From Pseudofrankia coriaricola (GTDB lineage Bacteria > Actinomycetota > Actinomycetes > Frankiales > Frankiaceae): a stretch of 64,000 nucleotides of DNA. The position numbers and the translations under genes were made by a program. Below are positions 35,961-43,630 of the stretch, piece by piece. Numbering within the stretch: the stretch's first letter is position 1; each line of letters starts with the position of its first letter. The notes beneath the pieces were generated by a model, which did not search any database, was not told where the DNA came from, and worked only from the letters and a program-made list of their open reading frames with translations. The stretch spans positions 1 through 64,000 of the forward strand of contig NZ_MBLO01000234.1 of NCBI RefSeq assembly GCF_001854805.1, in the 5' to 3' direction.

Positions 35961-36815
35961 GTGAGGTACGAGCAGGAGGCCGGAGCGCGCGGGCGAGGGA
36001 GCGAAGCAGAGATACCGAGCGACCGGGCCACCGTCGAGGCGCCCCAGCCCTTCCGGATCGGCGAGTCCGATCCGGCGGGAACCCCGGCCGGTGCCGCTGG
36101 CGCTGGCGCTTCCACGGCCGGGACGGCGAGCACCGTCACTTTCGACCTCGGGGCCACGACGGTGCGCGCGCTCAACAGCGAGCTGCACGCCCCGTCGGCT
36201 ACGTCCTACGAGGTGCTGCGCCCGCAGGGCGCGCACGCGATCGCCGCCGGTGTGCACGCGCCGCTGACGATCGACATCCGCGGCCACGCCGGCTACTACT
36301 GCGCCGGGATGAATGACGGTGCCACGATCACCGTCCATGGCAACGTCGGTACCGGCGTCGCGGAGAACATGATGTCCGGGCTGGTCCGGGTGCGCGGCGA
36401 CGCGTCGCAGTCGGTCGGCGCGACCGGTCACGGCGGCCTGCTGGTGATCGAGGGCTCGGCGTCGATGCGCTGCGGCATCTCGATGAAGGGCATCGACATC
36501 GTCGTCGGCGGCGACATCGGCCCGATGAGCGCGTTCATGGCCCAGGCTGGCCGGCTGGTCGTCTGCGGTGACGCCGGCGATGGCCTCGGCGACTCGATCT
36601 ACGAGGCGCGGATCTACGTCCGCGGCGCGGTCGGCGGCCTGGGCGCCGACTGCGTCGAGAAGGAGCAGCGCCCCGAGCATCTCGCCGAGCTCGCCGAGCT
36701 GCTCACCGCCGCCGGCATCGAGCCCGTCGGCGAGTACGCGCCCGGACGGTTCCGCCGCTACGGCTCGGCCCGCCGCCTCTACCACTTCGCCGCGCACAAC
36801 TCGACCGCCTACTGA
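35961..36815 (+). CDS. glxC: Glutamate synthase alpha-C-terminal-like GXGXG protein (GlxC/MgsB-like)
   Basis: GTG 35961 is chosen because GGAGG lies six bases upstream; ATG 35919, overlapping glxB, is the alternative. After about 55 disordered residues, the protein (284 aa) is a right-handed beta-helix with the GXGXG repeats of the glutamate synthase C-terminal domain: HAGYYCAGMNDGATITVHGN, GTGVAENMMSGLVRVRGDAS, ATGHGGLLVIEGSASMRCGI, DGLGDSIYEARIYVRGAVGG. This domain is structural and braces the amidotransferase and FMN subunits. It is the middle subunit of the three-gene complex. Confidence 0.87.
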   Translation: MRYEQEAGARGRGSEAEIPSDRATVEAPQPFRIGESDPAGTPAGAAGAGASTAGTASTVTFDLGATTVRALNSELHAPSATSYEVLRPQGAHAIAAGVHAPLTIDIRGHAGYYCAGMNDGATITVHGNVGTGVAENMMSGLVRVRGDASQSVGATGHGGLLVIEGSASMRCGISMKGIDIVVGGDIGPMSAFMAQAGRLVVCGDAGDGLGDSIYEARIYVRGAVGGLGADCVEKEQRPEHLAELAELLTAAGIEPVGEYAPGRFRRYGSARRLYHFAAHNSTAY

Positions 36816-36865
36816 CGCCGCGCCAGGCCGACCAGGCCGACCAGGCCGACCAAGAGGAGGGTTCC

Positions 36866-38206
36866 ATGACCGGGTATCCGCCGGACCCAGCGTCGCTCGG
36901 CCTTCGGGAGTCCCACACCTTCGACCGGGCGACGATCGCCGGCATCCAGCGTGCCGCAATGACCGGCGTCTACGACATCCGCGGCGGGGGCGCCAAGCGC
37001 CGGCTGCCGCACTTCGACGACCTGCTCTTTCTGGGGGCGTCGATGTCGCGTTACCCGCTGGAGGGTTACCGCGAGCGGTGTGACACCGATGTCGTGCTCG
37101 GTGACCGCAACGCAAAGTACCCGCTGCGCCTGGCGATCCCGGTGACGATCGCCGGGATGAGCTTCGGGGCGCTGTCCGCGCAGGCGAAGGAGGCCCTTGG
37201 CCGCGGGGCCAGCGAGGTCGGCACCTCCACCACCACCGGCGACGGCGGGATGACGCCCGAGGAGCGCGGCCAGTCCAAGCACCTCGTCTACCAGTACCTG
37301 CCGAGCCGCTACGGCATGAACCCGACCGACCTGCGCAAGGCCGACGCGATCGAGGTCGTGCTCGGTCAGGGGGCCAAGCCCGGCGGCGGCGGCATGCTGC
37401 TCGGGCAGAAGATCTCGGACCGGGTCGCCCAGATGCGTACGCTCCCGGCCGGGATCGACCAGCGTTCCGCCTGCCGGCACCCTGACTGGACCGGCCCCGA
37501 CGACCTCGCGATCAAGATCCTGGAACTGCGTGAGATCACCGACTGGGAGAAGCCGATCTACGTCAAGATCGGCGCGTCCCGGACGTACTACGACGTGAAG
37601 CTCGCGGTCGCGTCCGGCGCGGACGTCGTCGTCGTCGACGGCATGCAGGGCGGCACCGCGGCCACCCAGGACGTGTTCATCGAGCACGTCGGCATCCCCA
37701 CGCTCGCCGCGATCCCGCAGGCGGTGCAGGCGCTGCGGGAGCTCGGCCTGCACCGCAAGGTGCAGCTCGTCGTCTCCGGCGGCATCCGTACCGGCGCGGA
37801 CGTCGCCAAGGCGATGGCACTCGGCGCGGACGCGGTGGCGATCGGTACCGCGGCGCTCATCGCGCTGGGCGACAACGACCCGCGTTACGCCGACGAGTAC
37901 GCGGCGCTCGGCTCCGCCGCCGGCTTCTACGACGACTTCCAGGACGGCCGCGACCCGGCCGGCATCACCACGCAGGACCCGGAGCTGGCCGTCCGGCTCG
38001 ACCCGGCCGAGGGCGGCCGCCGGCTCGCCAACTACCTGCGGGTGCTGACGATGGAGGCGCAGACGATCGCGCGCGCCTGCGGCAAGTCGCACGTGCGCAA
38101 CCTGGAGCCCGAGGACCTGGTGGCGCTGACCATCGAGTCCGCCGCGATGGCACGCGTCCCGCTTGCCGGCACGACGTGGATCCCCGGGCAGGGAGGCCTG
38201 CTGTGA
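36866..38206 (+). CDS. glxD: FMN-binding glutamate synthase-family protein (GlxD/MgsC-like)
   Basis: The 446-aa protein is the FMN/2-oxoglutarate-binding barrel of glutamate synthase. Typical segments are IPVTIAGMSFGALSAQAKEA, GTSTTTGDGGMTPEE, the phosphate loop KPGGGGMLLGQKISDRVAQM, VDGMQGGTAATQDVF and VVSGGIRTGADVAKAMALGA. With GlxB-derived ammonia it would form glutamate, or N-methylglutamate if the operon is mgs-type. GAGGAGG just before ATG 36866 fixes the start; three copies of a 9-bp word (CCAGGCCGA) precede it. Its TGA overlaps the GTG of the downstream regulator. Confidence 0.88.
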   Translation: MTGYPPDPASLGLRESHTFDRATIAGIQRAAMTGVYDIRGGGAKRRLPHFDDLLFLGASMSRYPLEGYRERCDTDVVLGDRNAKYPLRLAIPVTIAGMSFGALSAQAKEALGRGASEVGTSTTTGDGGMTPEERGQSKHLVYQYLPSRYGMNPTDLRKADAIEVVLGQGAKPGGGGMLLGQKISDRVAQMRTLPAGIDQRSACRHPDWTGPDDLAIKILELREITDWEKPIYVKIGASRTYYDVKLAVASGADVVVVDGMQGGTAATQDVFIEHVGIPTLAAIPQAVQALRELGLHRKVQLVVSGGIRTGADVAKAMALGADAVAIGTAALIALGDNDPRYADEYAALGSAAGFYDDFQDGRDPAGITTQDPELAVRLDPAEGGRRLANYLRVLTMEAQTIARACGKSHVRNLEPEDLVALTIESAAMARVPLAGTTWIPGQGGLL

Positions 38207-38940
38207 GCCGGAGCTCGCGGATCGGCCCCGCGATCCGCCCCGGGCCCCGGGAGCGATCCCGGGGCGCCGAGCGCCGCGACGGCGAGGATCTCGGCGCGGC
38301 CCGCACCCCGGACACCGGTGCGGCCGCGCGCGAGGTCGCCGCCCCCTCGCCCCAGGAGGGGCGGCTCGAGCGGGTCATCGCGGCCCAGGTACGGCGGATG
38401 CGGCAGGCTGCCGGACTCACCCTCGCCGAGCTGGCCGCGCGCAGCGGCATCTCGAAACCGATGCTGTCGAAGATCGAGAACGCGAACACCAGCTGTAGTC
38501 TGACGACGCTCGCCCGGCTCGCCGACGCCCTCGACGTGCCGGTCACCTCGCTGTTCCGCGGCGCGGACGACCAGCGGGAGGCCGTCTTCACCCCGGCGGG
38601 CGCCGGCGCCCGCATCGTGGCCCGCGGCACCCGGGTCGGCCACGACTACACCCTGCTCGGCGGCCTGCGCGGGCCCCACAAGCGGATGGAGGCGCACCTG
38701 GTGACGTTGACCGAGCGCAGCGAGACCTTCCCGCTCTTCCAGCATCCCGGTACCGAGCTGATCTACATGCTCGAGGGGGAGATGGTGTACGACCACGGTG
38801 AGGCCAGCTACACCATGCGCCCGGGCGACGCTCTCCAGCTCGACGGCGAGGGCATCCACGGCCCACGGGACCTGGCCACCCTCCCGATCCGTTTTCTCTC
38901 GGTCGTCGCCTACAGCGCGGGAGCCGGCGACCAGACCTAG
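38203..38940 (+). CDS. XRE-family regulator with C-terminal cupin domain
   Basis: GTG 38203 overlaps the glxD stop (GTGA), so this 245-aa regulator is translated with the operon. After a basic, disordered 50-residue tail, residues 62-120 form an XRE helix-turn-helix (MRQAAGLTLAELAARSGISK, PMLSKIENANTSCSLTTLAR). Residues 170-240 form a cupin sensor (FQHPGTELIYMLEGEMVYDH, MRPGDALQLDGEGIHGP). Members bind a small metabolite in the cupin and control the genes they sit beside. Feedback on the glnT-glx operon is the likely role, by position only. Confidence 0.9.
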   Translation: MSRSSRIGPAIRPGPRERSRGAERRDGEDLGAARTPDTGAAAREVAAPSPQEGRLERVIAAQVRRMRQAAGLTLAELAARSGISKPMLSKIENANTSCSLTTLARLADALDVPVTSLFRGADDQREAVFTPAGAGARIVARGTRVGHDYTLLGGLRGPHKRMEAHLVTLTERSETFPLFQHPGTELIYMLEGEMVYDHGEASYTMRPGDALQLDGEGIHGPRDLATLPIRFLSVVAYSAGAGDQT

Positions 38941-38968
38941 GGGCGGCGAGGCGGAACGGTGACGGAGG

Positions 38969-39033
38969 CCTGGGGACGAGGCCTGGGGACGAGGCCTGGG
39001 GACGAGGCCTGGGGACGAGGCCTAGGGACGAGG
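38969..39033. repeat. Five tandem copies of a 13-bp repeat
   Basis: CCTGGGGACGAGG repeats five times in direct succession (38969, 38982, 38995, 39008, 39021); the last copy has A for G (CCTAGGG). The array lies between convergent genes and reaches into the 3' end of the cyclase gene. The variant copy supplies that gene's stop (TAG on the minus strand). It is probably a variable-number tandem repeat. Confidence 0.9.
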
Positions 39034-39783
39034 CGCCCGGGCCCCTTGCCGCGTGGTCCGCGCGACGGCCCGGATCGGGGCGCCGTCCGAGCCGGCGAGC
39101 GCCAGCGGGAACAGGAACATCTCGATCGCGTGGCCGGCGTCGCGCGCCGCCAGCAGGCGCCGCGCCCCGGTGAGGTTCTCCGCGATGACGGCGCCCGCAC
39201 GGCACAGGATCTGGTGGGCCGGCAGGGTGAACTCCTCGTCCGGCCCGGTCGTGCGGTCGACGCTCGCGGCGTCGACCGCCACCGTCCGCGCGCCGGCCTC
39301 GACGAGGGCCCGCGCCGCGTCGGCGCCGAGATACGGGTGACGCAGGTACTGGTCCGTTCCCCAGTGCGCCGACCAGCCGGTGACGATCACCACGACGGCG
39401 CCGTCGGGCAGCGCCGCGGGCATGGCCTCCGGGCCGATCTCGGCGCCTGGTCCGTAGCGGCGCGCGTCGAGGAGGACCGCTGGCCCGGCGAACCGCGCGA
39501 GCGGGATCTCGTCGAGCCGGGGAAGCGCGTCGTCGACGTGGTACGGCGCGTCGACGTGGGTTCCCGTCTGCGACCCCAGGTGCACCCGCCGCACGTTGAC
39601 GCCCGAGTCGGCGACCGTCAGCGCCGCCGAGACCGCCACTTCGGGATCCCCCGGGTAGACCGGCATCCCCGACGTGATCGGCACCGTCAGGTCGATCAGC
39701 TCCACACCCGTGGCATCCGGCACACGGCTCAGCTTCGCAGCACCCAGGCGCGCGCCGGCGACGGGCAGACGCCGCGCGGGCAC
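39022..39783 (-). CDS. Cyclase-family (kynurenine formamidase-like) metal hydrolase
   Basis: The 253-aa protein belongs to the cyclase/KynB-like superfamily: ELIDLTVPITSGMPVYPGDP is the usual opening, and the metal site reads GSQTGTHVDAPYHV. The family pattern is HxGTHxDxPxH; here the first His is Gln, as in some natural subfamilies, while the other ligands remain. These enzymes hydrolyse amides or lactone-like substrates; the actual substrate is unknown. GTG 39783 is the longest start and GTG 39723 is also possible. The stop codon lies in a 13-bp tandem repeat. Confidence 0.82.
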   Translation of the reverse strand: MPARRLPVAGARLGAAKLSRVPDATGVELIDLTVPITSGMPVYPGDPEVAVSAALTVADSGVNVRRVHLGSQTGTHVDAPYHVDDALPRLDEIPLARFAGPAVLLDARRYGPGAEIGPEAMPAALPDGAVVVIVTGWSAHWGTDQYLRHPYLGADAARALVEAGARTVAVDAASVDRTTGPDEEFTLPAHQILCRAGAVIAENLTGARRLLAARDAGHAIEMFLFPLALAGSDGAPIRAVARTTRQGARAPRP

Positions 39784-39819
39784 ACTCCACCCCCGGCGTC
39801 CACCTCCGGCGCCGGCCCA

Positions 39820-40503
39820 TCAGGGGAAAGCTACGCGATAGGTCACGTACAGCATGGTCAGGCCGATGACGAGGTCCAGGACGCGCCAGGTCCTGGGGCT
39901 GGCCAGCGCGCTGGACGCGAGGCGCGCGCCGTAGCCGAGGCCGGTGAACCACAGGCAGCTCGCGAGGCCGGCGCCGGCGGCGAAGCACCATCGCCCGGTC
40001 GTCCCCTCGTTGCCGCCGACGGTGCCGAGGACGAGCACGGTGTCCAGGTAGACATGCGGGTTCAGCCAGGTGAAGGCGGCCGTTCGCGCGGCGACCACGG
40101 CCCGCGCCGATCCGGCTGATCCGTTCGCCTGAGCCTGGGCGTCGCCTGGGTCTGCGCCTGCGTCGGTGCCCCGGTCGGCGGGGGAGCCGCCGTCGACGCG
40201 CAGTGACGACGGTGCGCGCCAGACGCGGCGCAGCGACCCGGCGGCGAACCAGAGTAGGAAGGCGACGCCCAGCCAGCGGACGGCCGCCAGTACCGGCCCG
40301 GCTCGGGTCAGCAGGCCGCCGACCCCGCCGACGCCGGCGACGATCAGCGCCAGGTCCGAACCCGCGCAGATCACGACGACTGTGCCGACCCACTGCCGGG
40401 CGAGCCCCTGGCGCAGGACCAACGCGTTCTGCGCACCGATGGCGACGATCAATGAGAACCCGGTGAGCAGACCGGCGACGGCGGAGGCGAGCACGGCCGT
40501 CAC
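39820..40503 (-). CDS. LysE-family amino acid exporter (LysE/ArgO-like)
   Basis: The 227-aa membrane protein has six predicted spans and opens with the LysE signature (LTGFSLIVAIGAQNALVLRQGL). FTWLNPHVYLDTVLVLGTVG is the second conserved loop. Members export basic amino acids (Lys, Arg) when they accumulate. A hydrophilic Ala/Asp/Gly insertion lies in the central cytoplasmic loop (about residues 100-135). It is divergent from a LysG/ArgP-type regulator 61 bases away, the classical lysE-lysG arrangement. Confidence 0.9.
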   Translation of the reverse strand: MTAVLASAVAGLLTGFSLIVAIGAQNALVLRQGLARQWVGTVVVICAGSDLALIVAGVGGVGGLLTRAGPVLAAVRWLGVAFLLWFAAGSLRRVWRAPSSLRVDGGSPADRGTDAGADPGDAQAQANGSAGSARAVVAARTAAFTWLNPHVYLDTVLVLGTVGGNEGTTGRWCFAAGAGLASCLWFTGLGYGARLASSALASPRTWRVLDLVIGLTMLYVTYRVAFP

Positions 40504-40520
40504 GCTAGGTCGTCCATCTC

Positions 40521-40546
40521 CTGAAGACCAACGAAAGATTCTTCAG
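40521..40546. promoter_or_regulatory. Candidate LysG/ArgP operator
   Basis: CTGAAG (40521-40526) and CTTCAG (40541-40546) form an inverted repeat with 14-nt spacing in the 61-bp gap between the exporter and regulator genes. The gap is A+T-rich for this genome. LysR-type activators bind such dyads. Confidence 0.5.
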
Positions 40547-40564
40547 ATTCATTAGCATCGCTTC

Positions 40565-41485
40565 ATGTCCCTGGAGCTGCCGCCGGCGCAGCTGGCGACC
40601 CTCGTCGCGATCGTCGAACTCGGCAGCTTCGACGCCGCCGCCCGCCACCTGCACCTGTCGCCGAGCGCGGTCAGCCAGCGGATCCGCGCGCTCGAGTCAG
40701 CCGCCGGCCAGGTCCTCGTCCGCCGCTCGGCACCGTGCCGGCCCACCACCGCTGGCGAGGCGCTGCTGCGTTTCGCGCGCCAGACCAGGCTGCTGCAGGC
40801 AGAGGCGCTTGAAGCGCTGGTCGGCCGCTCGTCGGCCAGGGCCGAGGTGTCGGTGGCGGTCAACGCGGACTCGCTCGCCACCTGGTTCGCGGACGTCGTC
40901 GCCACGGCCGCCCGCTGGGACGACGTCGTGCTGCGGCTGCACGTCGAGGACCAGGCGTTCTCCGCCGACCTGCTCCGCGGCGGCGAGGCCCTGGCCGCCG
41001 TGACCAGCGACCCGGTCGCCGTCCAGGGCTGCTGGGCGGAGCCGCTCGGAACGCTGCGCTACCACCCGGCGGCCACCCCCGGACTCGCCGGCCGCTGGCG
41101 GCTCGCCGCCGCTGGCCACCACGCTGGTTACCAGTGGGATCGGATGCCGCTCGTCGTCTTCAACGAGAAGGACGACCTCCAGCACCAGCTCCTGCGCGAG
41201 CTGGGCGTCACCGGCGCCCCGGCGGCGCACCGGGTGCCCACGACGGCGGACTTCCACACGGCGGTCCGCCTCGGCCTCGGCTGGGGCATGCTGCCCGAGG
41301 CACAGCTGGCGGAAGACCTCGCCGCCGGCCGGCTGGTCGTCCTGACCGAGGCCCACCTCGACATCGCTCTGCACTGGCAGCGCTGGCGCCTCGACTCGCC
41401 GCTGCTCGACCGGCTGAGCACGGCGGTCCGGGCCGCCGCGGCCCGCCACCTGCGCCGCGACGGGCCGGGCCCGGCCCGGTCCTAG
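40565..41485 (+). CDS. LysR-type regulator of the LysG/ArgP group
   Basis: The 306-aa protein has an N-terminal winged helix (LATLVAIVELGSFDAAARHL, HLSPSAVSQRIRALE) and a periplasmic-binding-like effector domain (residues 90-295) with FNEKDDLQHQLLRELG and GLGWGMLPEAQ, segments typical of ArgP/LysG. It should activate the divergent LysE-type exporter when bound to Lys, Arg or His. The start at ATG 40565 gives the usual length. No separate operon partner is seen downstream. Confidence 0.92.
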   Translation: MSLELPPAQLATLVAIVELGSFDAAARHLHLSPSAVSQRIRALESAAGQVLVRRSAPCRPTTAGEALLRFARQTRLLQAEALEALVGRSSARAEVSVAVNADSLATWFADVVATAARWDDVVLRLHVEDQAFSADLLRGGEALAAVTSDPVAVQGCWAEPLGTLRYHPAATPGLAGRWRLAAAGHHAGYQWDRMPLVVFNEKDDLQHQLLRELGVTGAPAAHRVPTTADFHTAVRLGLGWGMLPEAQLAEDLAAGRLVVLTEAHLDIALHWQRWRLDSPLLDRLSTAVRAAAARHLRRDGPGPARS

Positions 41486-41609
41486 ACTGCGCGCGAGGAT
41501 TCCCCGTCCGGATCGGCCGTTCCTCACCGGCGGACGGGGCGCGCCGTGGGTCAACGTCGACCGGCGTCGGCGACCGATTCCGCGTGCCTTCCGAGGGGGA
41601 GCGAGAACC

Positions 41610-42614
41610 ATGAGCACACCCGAGTACGCGCTGACCGAGCTGGCCAGGGAGAGCCGGCTCGGCGGGGCTGGGACCGAGGCGACCGACCGGGAGATCCGGC
41701 GGATCTCGCTGCGGGACTTCGACGCCCGGCGGGACGAGGTCACGGCCGAGTTGTGGTCGGCGGCGGCCGACATCGGGTTCTTCCAACTCGTCGACCACGG
41801 GATCGATCCTGAGGAGATCGACGCGGCGTTCGCCGCGACGGAGGCGTTCTTCGCGCTGCCGGACGAGGCGAAGGGCCGGTTCCCGCTCAGGAAGGGGCAG
41901 AACGCCGGCTGGGAGAAGATGAGTCAGGTCCGGCCGTCCACCCGCACGGCGGACCAGAAGGAGTCGTTCCAGGTCACCCGGCCGCGCATGGACGGGCTGT
42001 GGCCCAGCGACGACGACCTCGCCGGATTCCAGGCGACGATGCTCGGGTTCGAACGCCGGTGCTGGGAGCTGGCGATGCGGGTGCTCGGCTGCTTCGCCGA
42101 CCGTCTCGGCCTCCCGCGCGACTTCTTCACGGCCGCCCACGACCCGGCCCGCGCGACCTACCAGAGCACGCTGCGGCTGCTGCACTACTTCCCGGTGCCG
42201 CCGGAGGTGCGTGCCACGCCCGGGATCTGGCGCGCCGGCGCGCACACCGACTTCGACTGCCTCACCCTGCTGTTCCAGCGGGAGGGCCAGGGCGGCCTGC
42301 AGGTCCTGCCCGGCAAGGAGGCCGCCGACGAGCGGTGGACGTCGGTGCCGGCCACCGCGGACGCCATCACGTGCAACATCGGCGACATGCTGATGCGGTG
42401 GAGCGACGACGCGCTGCCGTCGACGTTCCACCGCGTCCGGCTGCCCGGGGCGGGCGAGTACGACGGCTCCCGCTACAGCCTGGCGTTCTTCGCGCAGGCC
42501 AACACCGACGCCGTGATCAGCAGTCCCTCGGGCCGCCACCCGGACATCACCGCCGGCGACTACCTCCTCCAGCGCATCCAGGCCAACTTCGCGGCGGGCG
42601 CCGCGGCGCGCTGA
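41610..42614 (+). CDS. 2-oxoglutarate/Fe(II) oxygenase of the isopenicillin N synthase family
   Basis: The 334-aa enzyme has an N-terminal DIOX domain (ELWSAAADIGFFQLVDHGID) and the catalytic core: iron ligands His212 and Asp214 (GAHTDFDCLTLLF), His274 (STFHRVRLP), and the 2-oxoglutarate-binding RxS at Arg288/Ser290 (GSRYSLAFF). It would hydroxylate or desaturate a small molecule using O2 and 2-oxoglutarate. The substrate is unknown, and no biosynthetic cluster is obvious nearby. GAGGGGGAG upstream of ATG 41610 supports the start. Confidence 0.92.
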   Translation: MSTPEYALTELARESRLGGAGTEATDREIRRISLRDFDARRDEVTAELWSAAADIGFFQLVDHGIDPEEIDAAFAATEAFFALPDEAKGRFPLRKGQNAGWEKMSQVRPSTRTADQKESFQVTRPRMDGLWPSDDDLAGFQATMLGFERRCWELAMRVLGCFADRLGLPRDFFTAAHDPARATYQSTLRLLHYFPVPPEVRATPGIWRAGAHTDFDCLTLLFQREGQGGLQVLPGKEAADERWTSVPATADAITCNIGDMLMRWSDDALPSTFHRVRLPGAGEYDGSRYSLAFFAQANTDAVISSPSGRHPDITAGDYLLQRIQANFAAGAAAR

Positions 42615-42627
42615 GCGTCCCGCCTCG

Positions 42628-43365
42628 TCAGGTGGGGCGCAGCGCTGTCAGGAGGTCCTGGTCGCCGAAGGCGGTCAGGCCGGGGGCGTCGAAGGGGATC
42701 CGGCCCCAGAGGGCCAGCAGGACCTGGCTGGCCGGGCCGCGGAGGCCGGCGTCGCCCTTGTGGTGACCCTCGGTGACGTCGACAGTGTCGCCGGTCAGGC
42801 TGATCATCCACTCGCCTGGCGTGTCCGTGAGATGGATGTGGGCTGTTCCGTCGCCGGGCGCGGACAGGCCGGCGGCGCGGATGGCCGGCAGCAGGATGCG
42901 CAGAGCCTCGTCGACGCCGTCGGCGGCGAACACCGGATCGAACTCGCGGGTCTCGCCGACCGCGCCGGCCGCGTCCCAGGCGTGGATCTGCGTCTCGTGG
43001 GACAACCGGCGCCGCCAGAAGGCGGCGACCTGCGGCTCGAGGGTGAAGTTCCACGCCGGAGCCGCCGGGTCGAGATCCCGGAACGCGGCGAGCGTGCCGG
43101 CGACTCCACGGCGGAAGTACTCGACGAGTGCGTCGTTCTCGGCCGGCGGCCGCTCGACGCGGGGCGGCGGGTCGACGACGCCGCGGGGAAGGTGCGTCAC
43201 TGTCGAGTCCAGCAGGCGGCCGACGTGGCTCAGCAGCCGGCGGTTGTCCCAGCCGGGGCAGGAGGGCACGGGCGCGTCGAGGTCCTTGGCCGCGGCGGCG
43301 AGGAGCGCCTCGGCCTCCGTCTGGAACAGCGCTGGGTAGTCCACGTCCGGATTCTGCCGCTTCAT
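42628..43365 (-). CDS. Maleylpyruvate isomerase-type (mycothiol-dependent/DinB-like) protein
   Basis: The ATG at 43365 is preferred; the long upstream frame is Arg-rich noise. The 245-aa protein has the TIGR03083-like N-terminal four-helix bundle: PGWDNRRLLSHVGRLLDSTV (metal His) and FWRRRLSHETQIHAWDAAGA (Glu and His of the second metal helix). A C-terminal MDMPI domain with GEWMISLTGDTVDVTEG and ALWGRIPFDAPGLTAFGD follows. In mycothiol-using actinobacteria these are metal-dependent thiol transferases or isomerases; the reaction here is unknown. It converges on the oxygenase gene with 13 bases between the stops. Confidence 0.88.
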   Translation of the reverse strand: MKRQNPDVDYPALFQTEAEALLAAAAKDLDAPVPSCPGWDNRRLLSHVGRLLDSTVTHLPRGVVDPPPRVERPPAENDALVEYFRRGVAGTLAAFRDLDPAAPAWNFTLEPQVAAFWRRRLSHETQIHAWDAAGAVGETREFDPVFAADGVDEALRILLPAIRAAGLSAPGDGTAHIHLTDTPGEWMISLTGDTVDVTEGHHKGDAGLRGPASQVLLALWGRIPFDAPGLTAFGDQDLLTALRPT

Positions 43366-43630
43366 CACCCGAAACGCATCCAGCCGGCTGCCTCGGAGCC
43401 GCACAGGACGGGCCAACCAGTCCGCGGCGACGCGATCCAGACACTCCCTGCCGGGAGGGGTCGCACGAGGCGGGGGGTTGTCCGCGCCGAGGGTTGGGGC
43501 CCGGGTGCGGCGGGGAGGCAGCACGACGCGACTGTCACGCAAAGTGATTGATCTGTCGCCCGTGCTGGCGGCTCGTCGCTGATCGCCGCGCCAACCGGCG
43601 CCGCGCCAACCCGACCGGAGGCCGAGGCCC

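Noticed and set aside
38969-39033. 13-bp repeats as a CRISPR array
   Set aside because: The repeats are directly adjacent with no spacers and no cas genes are present.
38588-40393. 601-codon minus-strand frame
   Set aside because: It crosses three separate real genes (regulator, cyclase, exporter) in the wrong frame and is Arg-rich.
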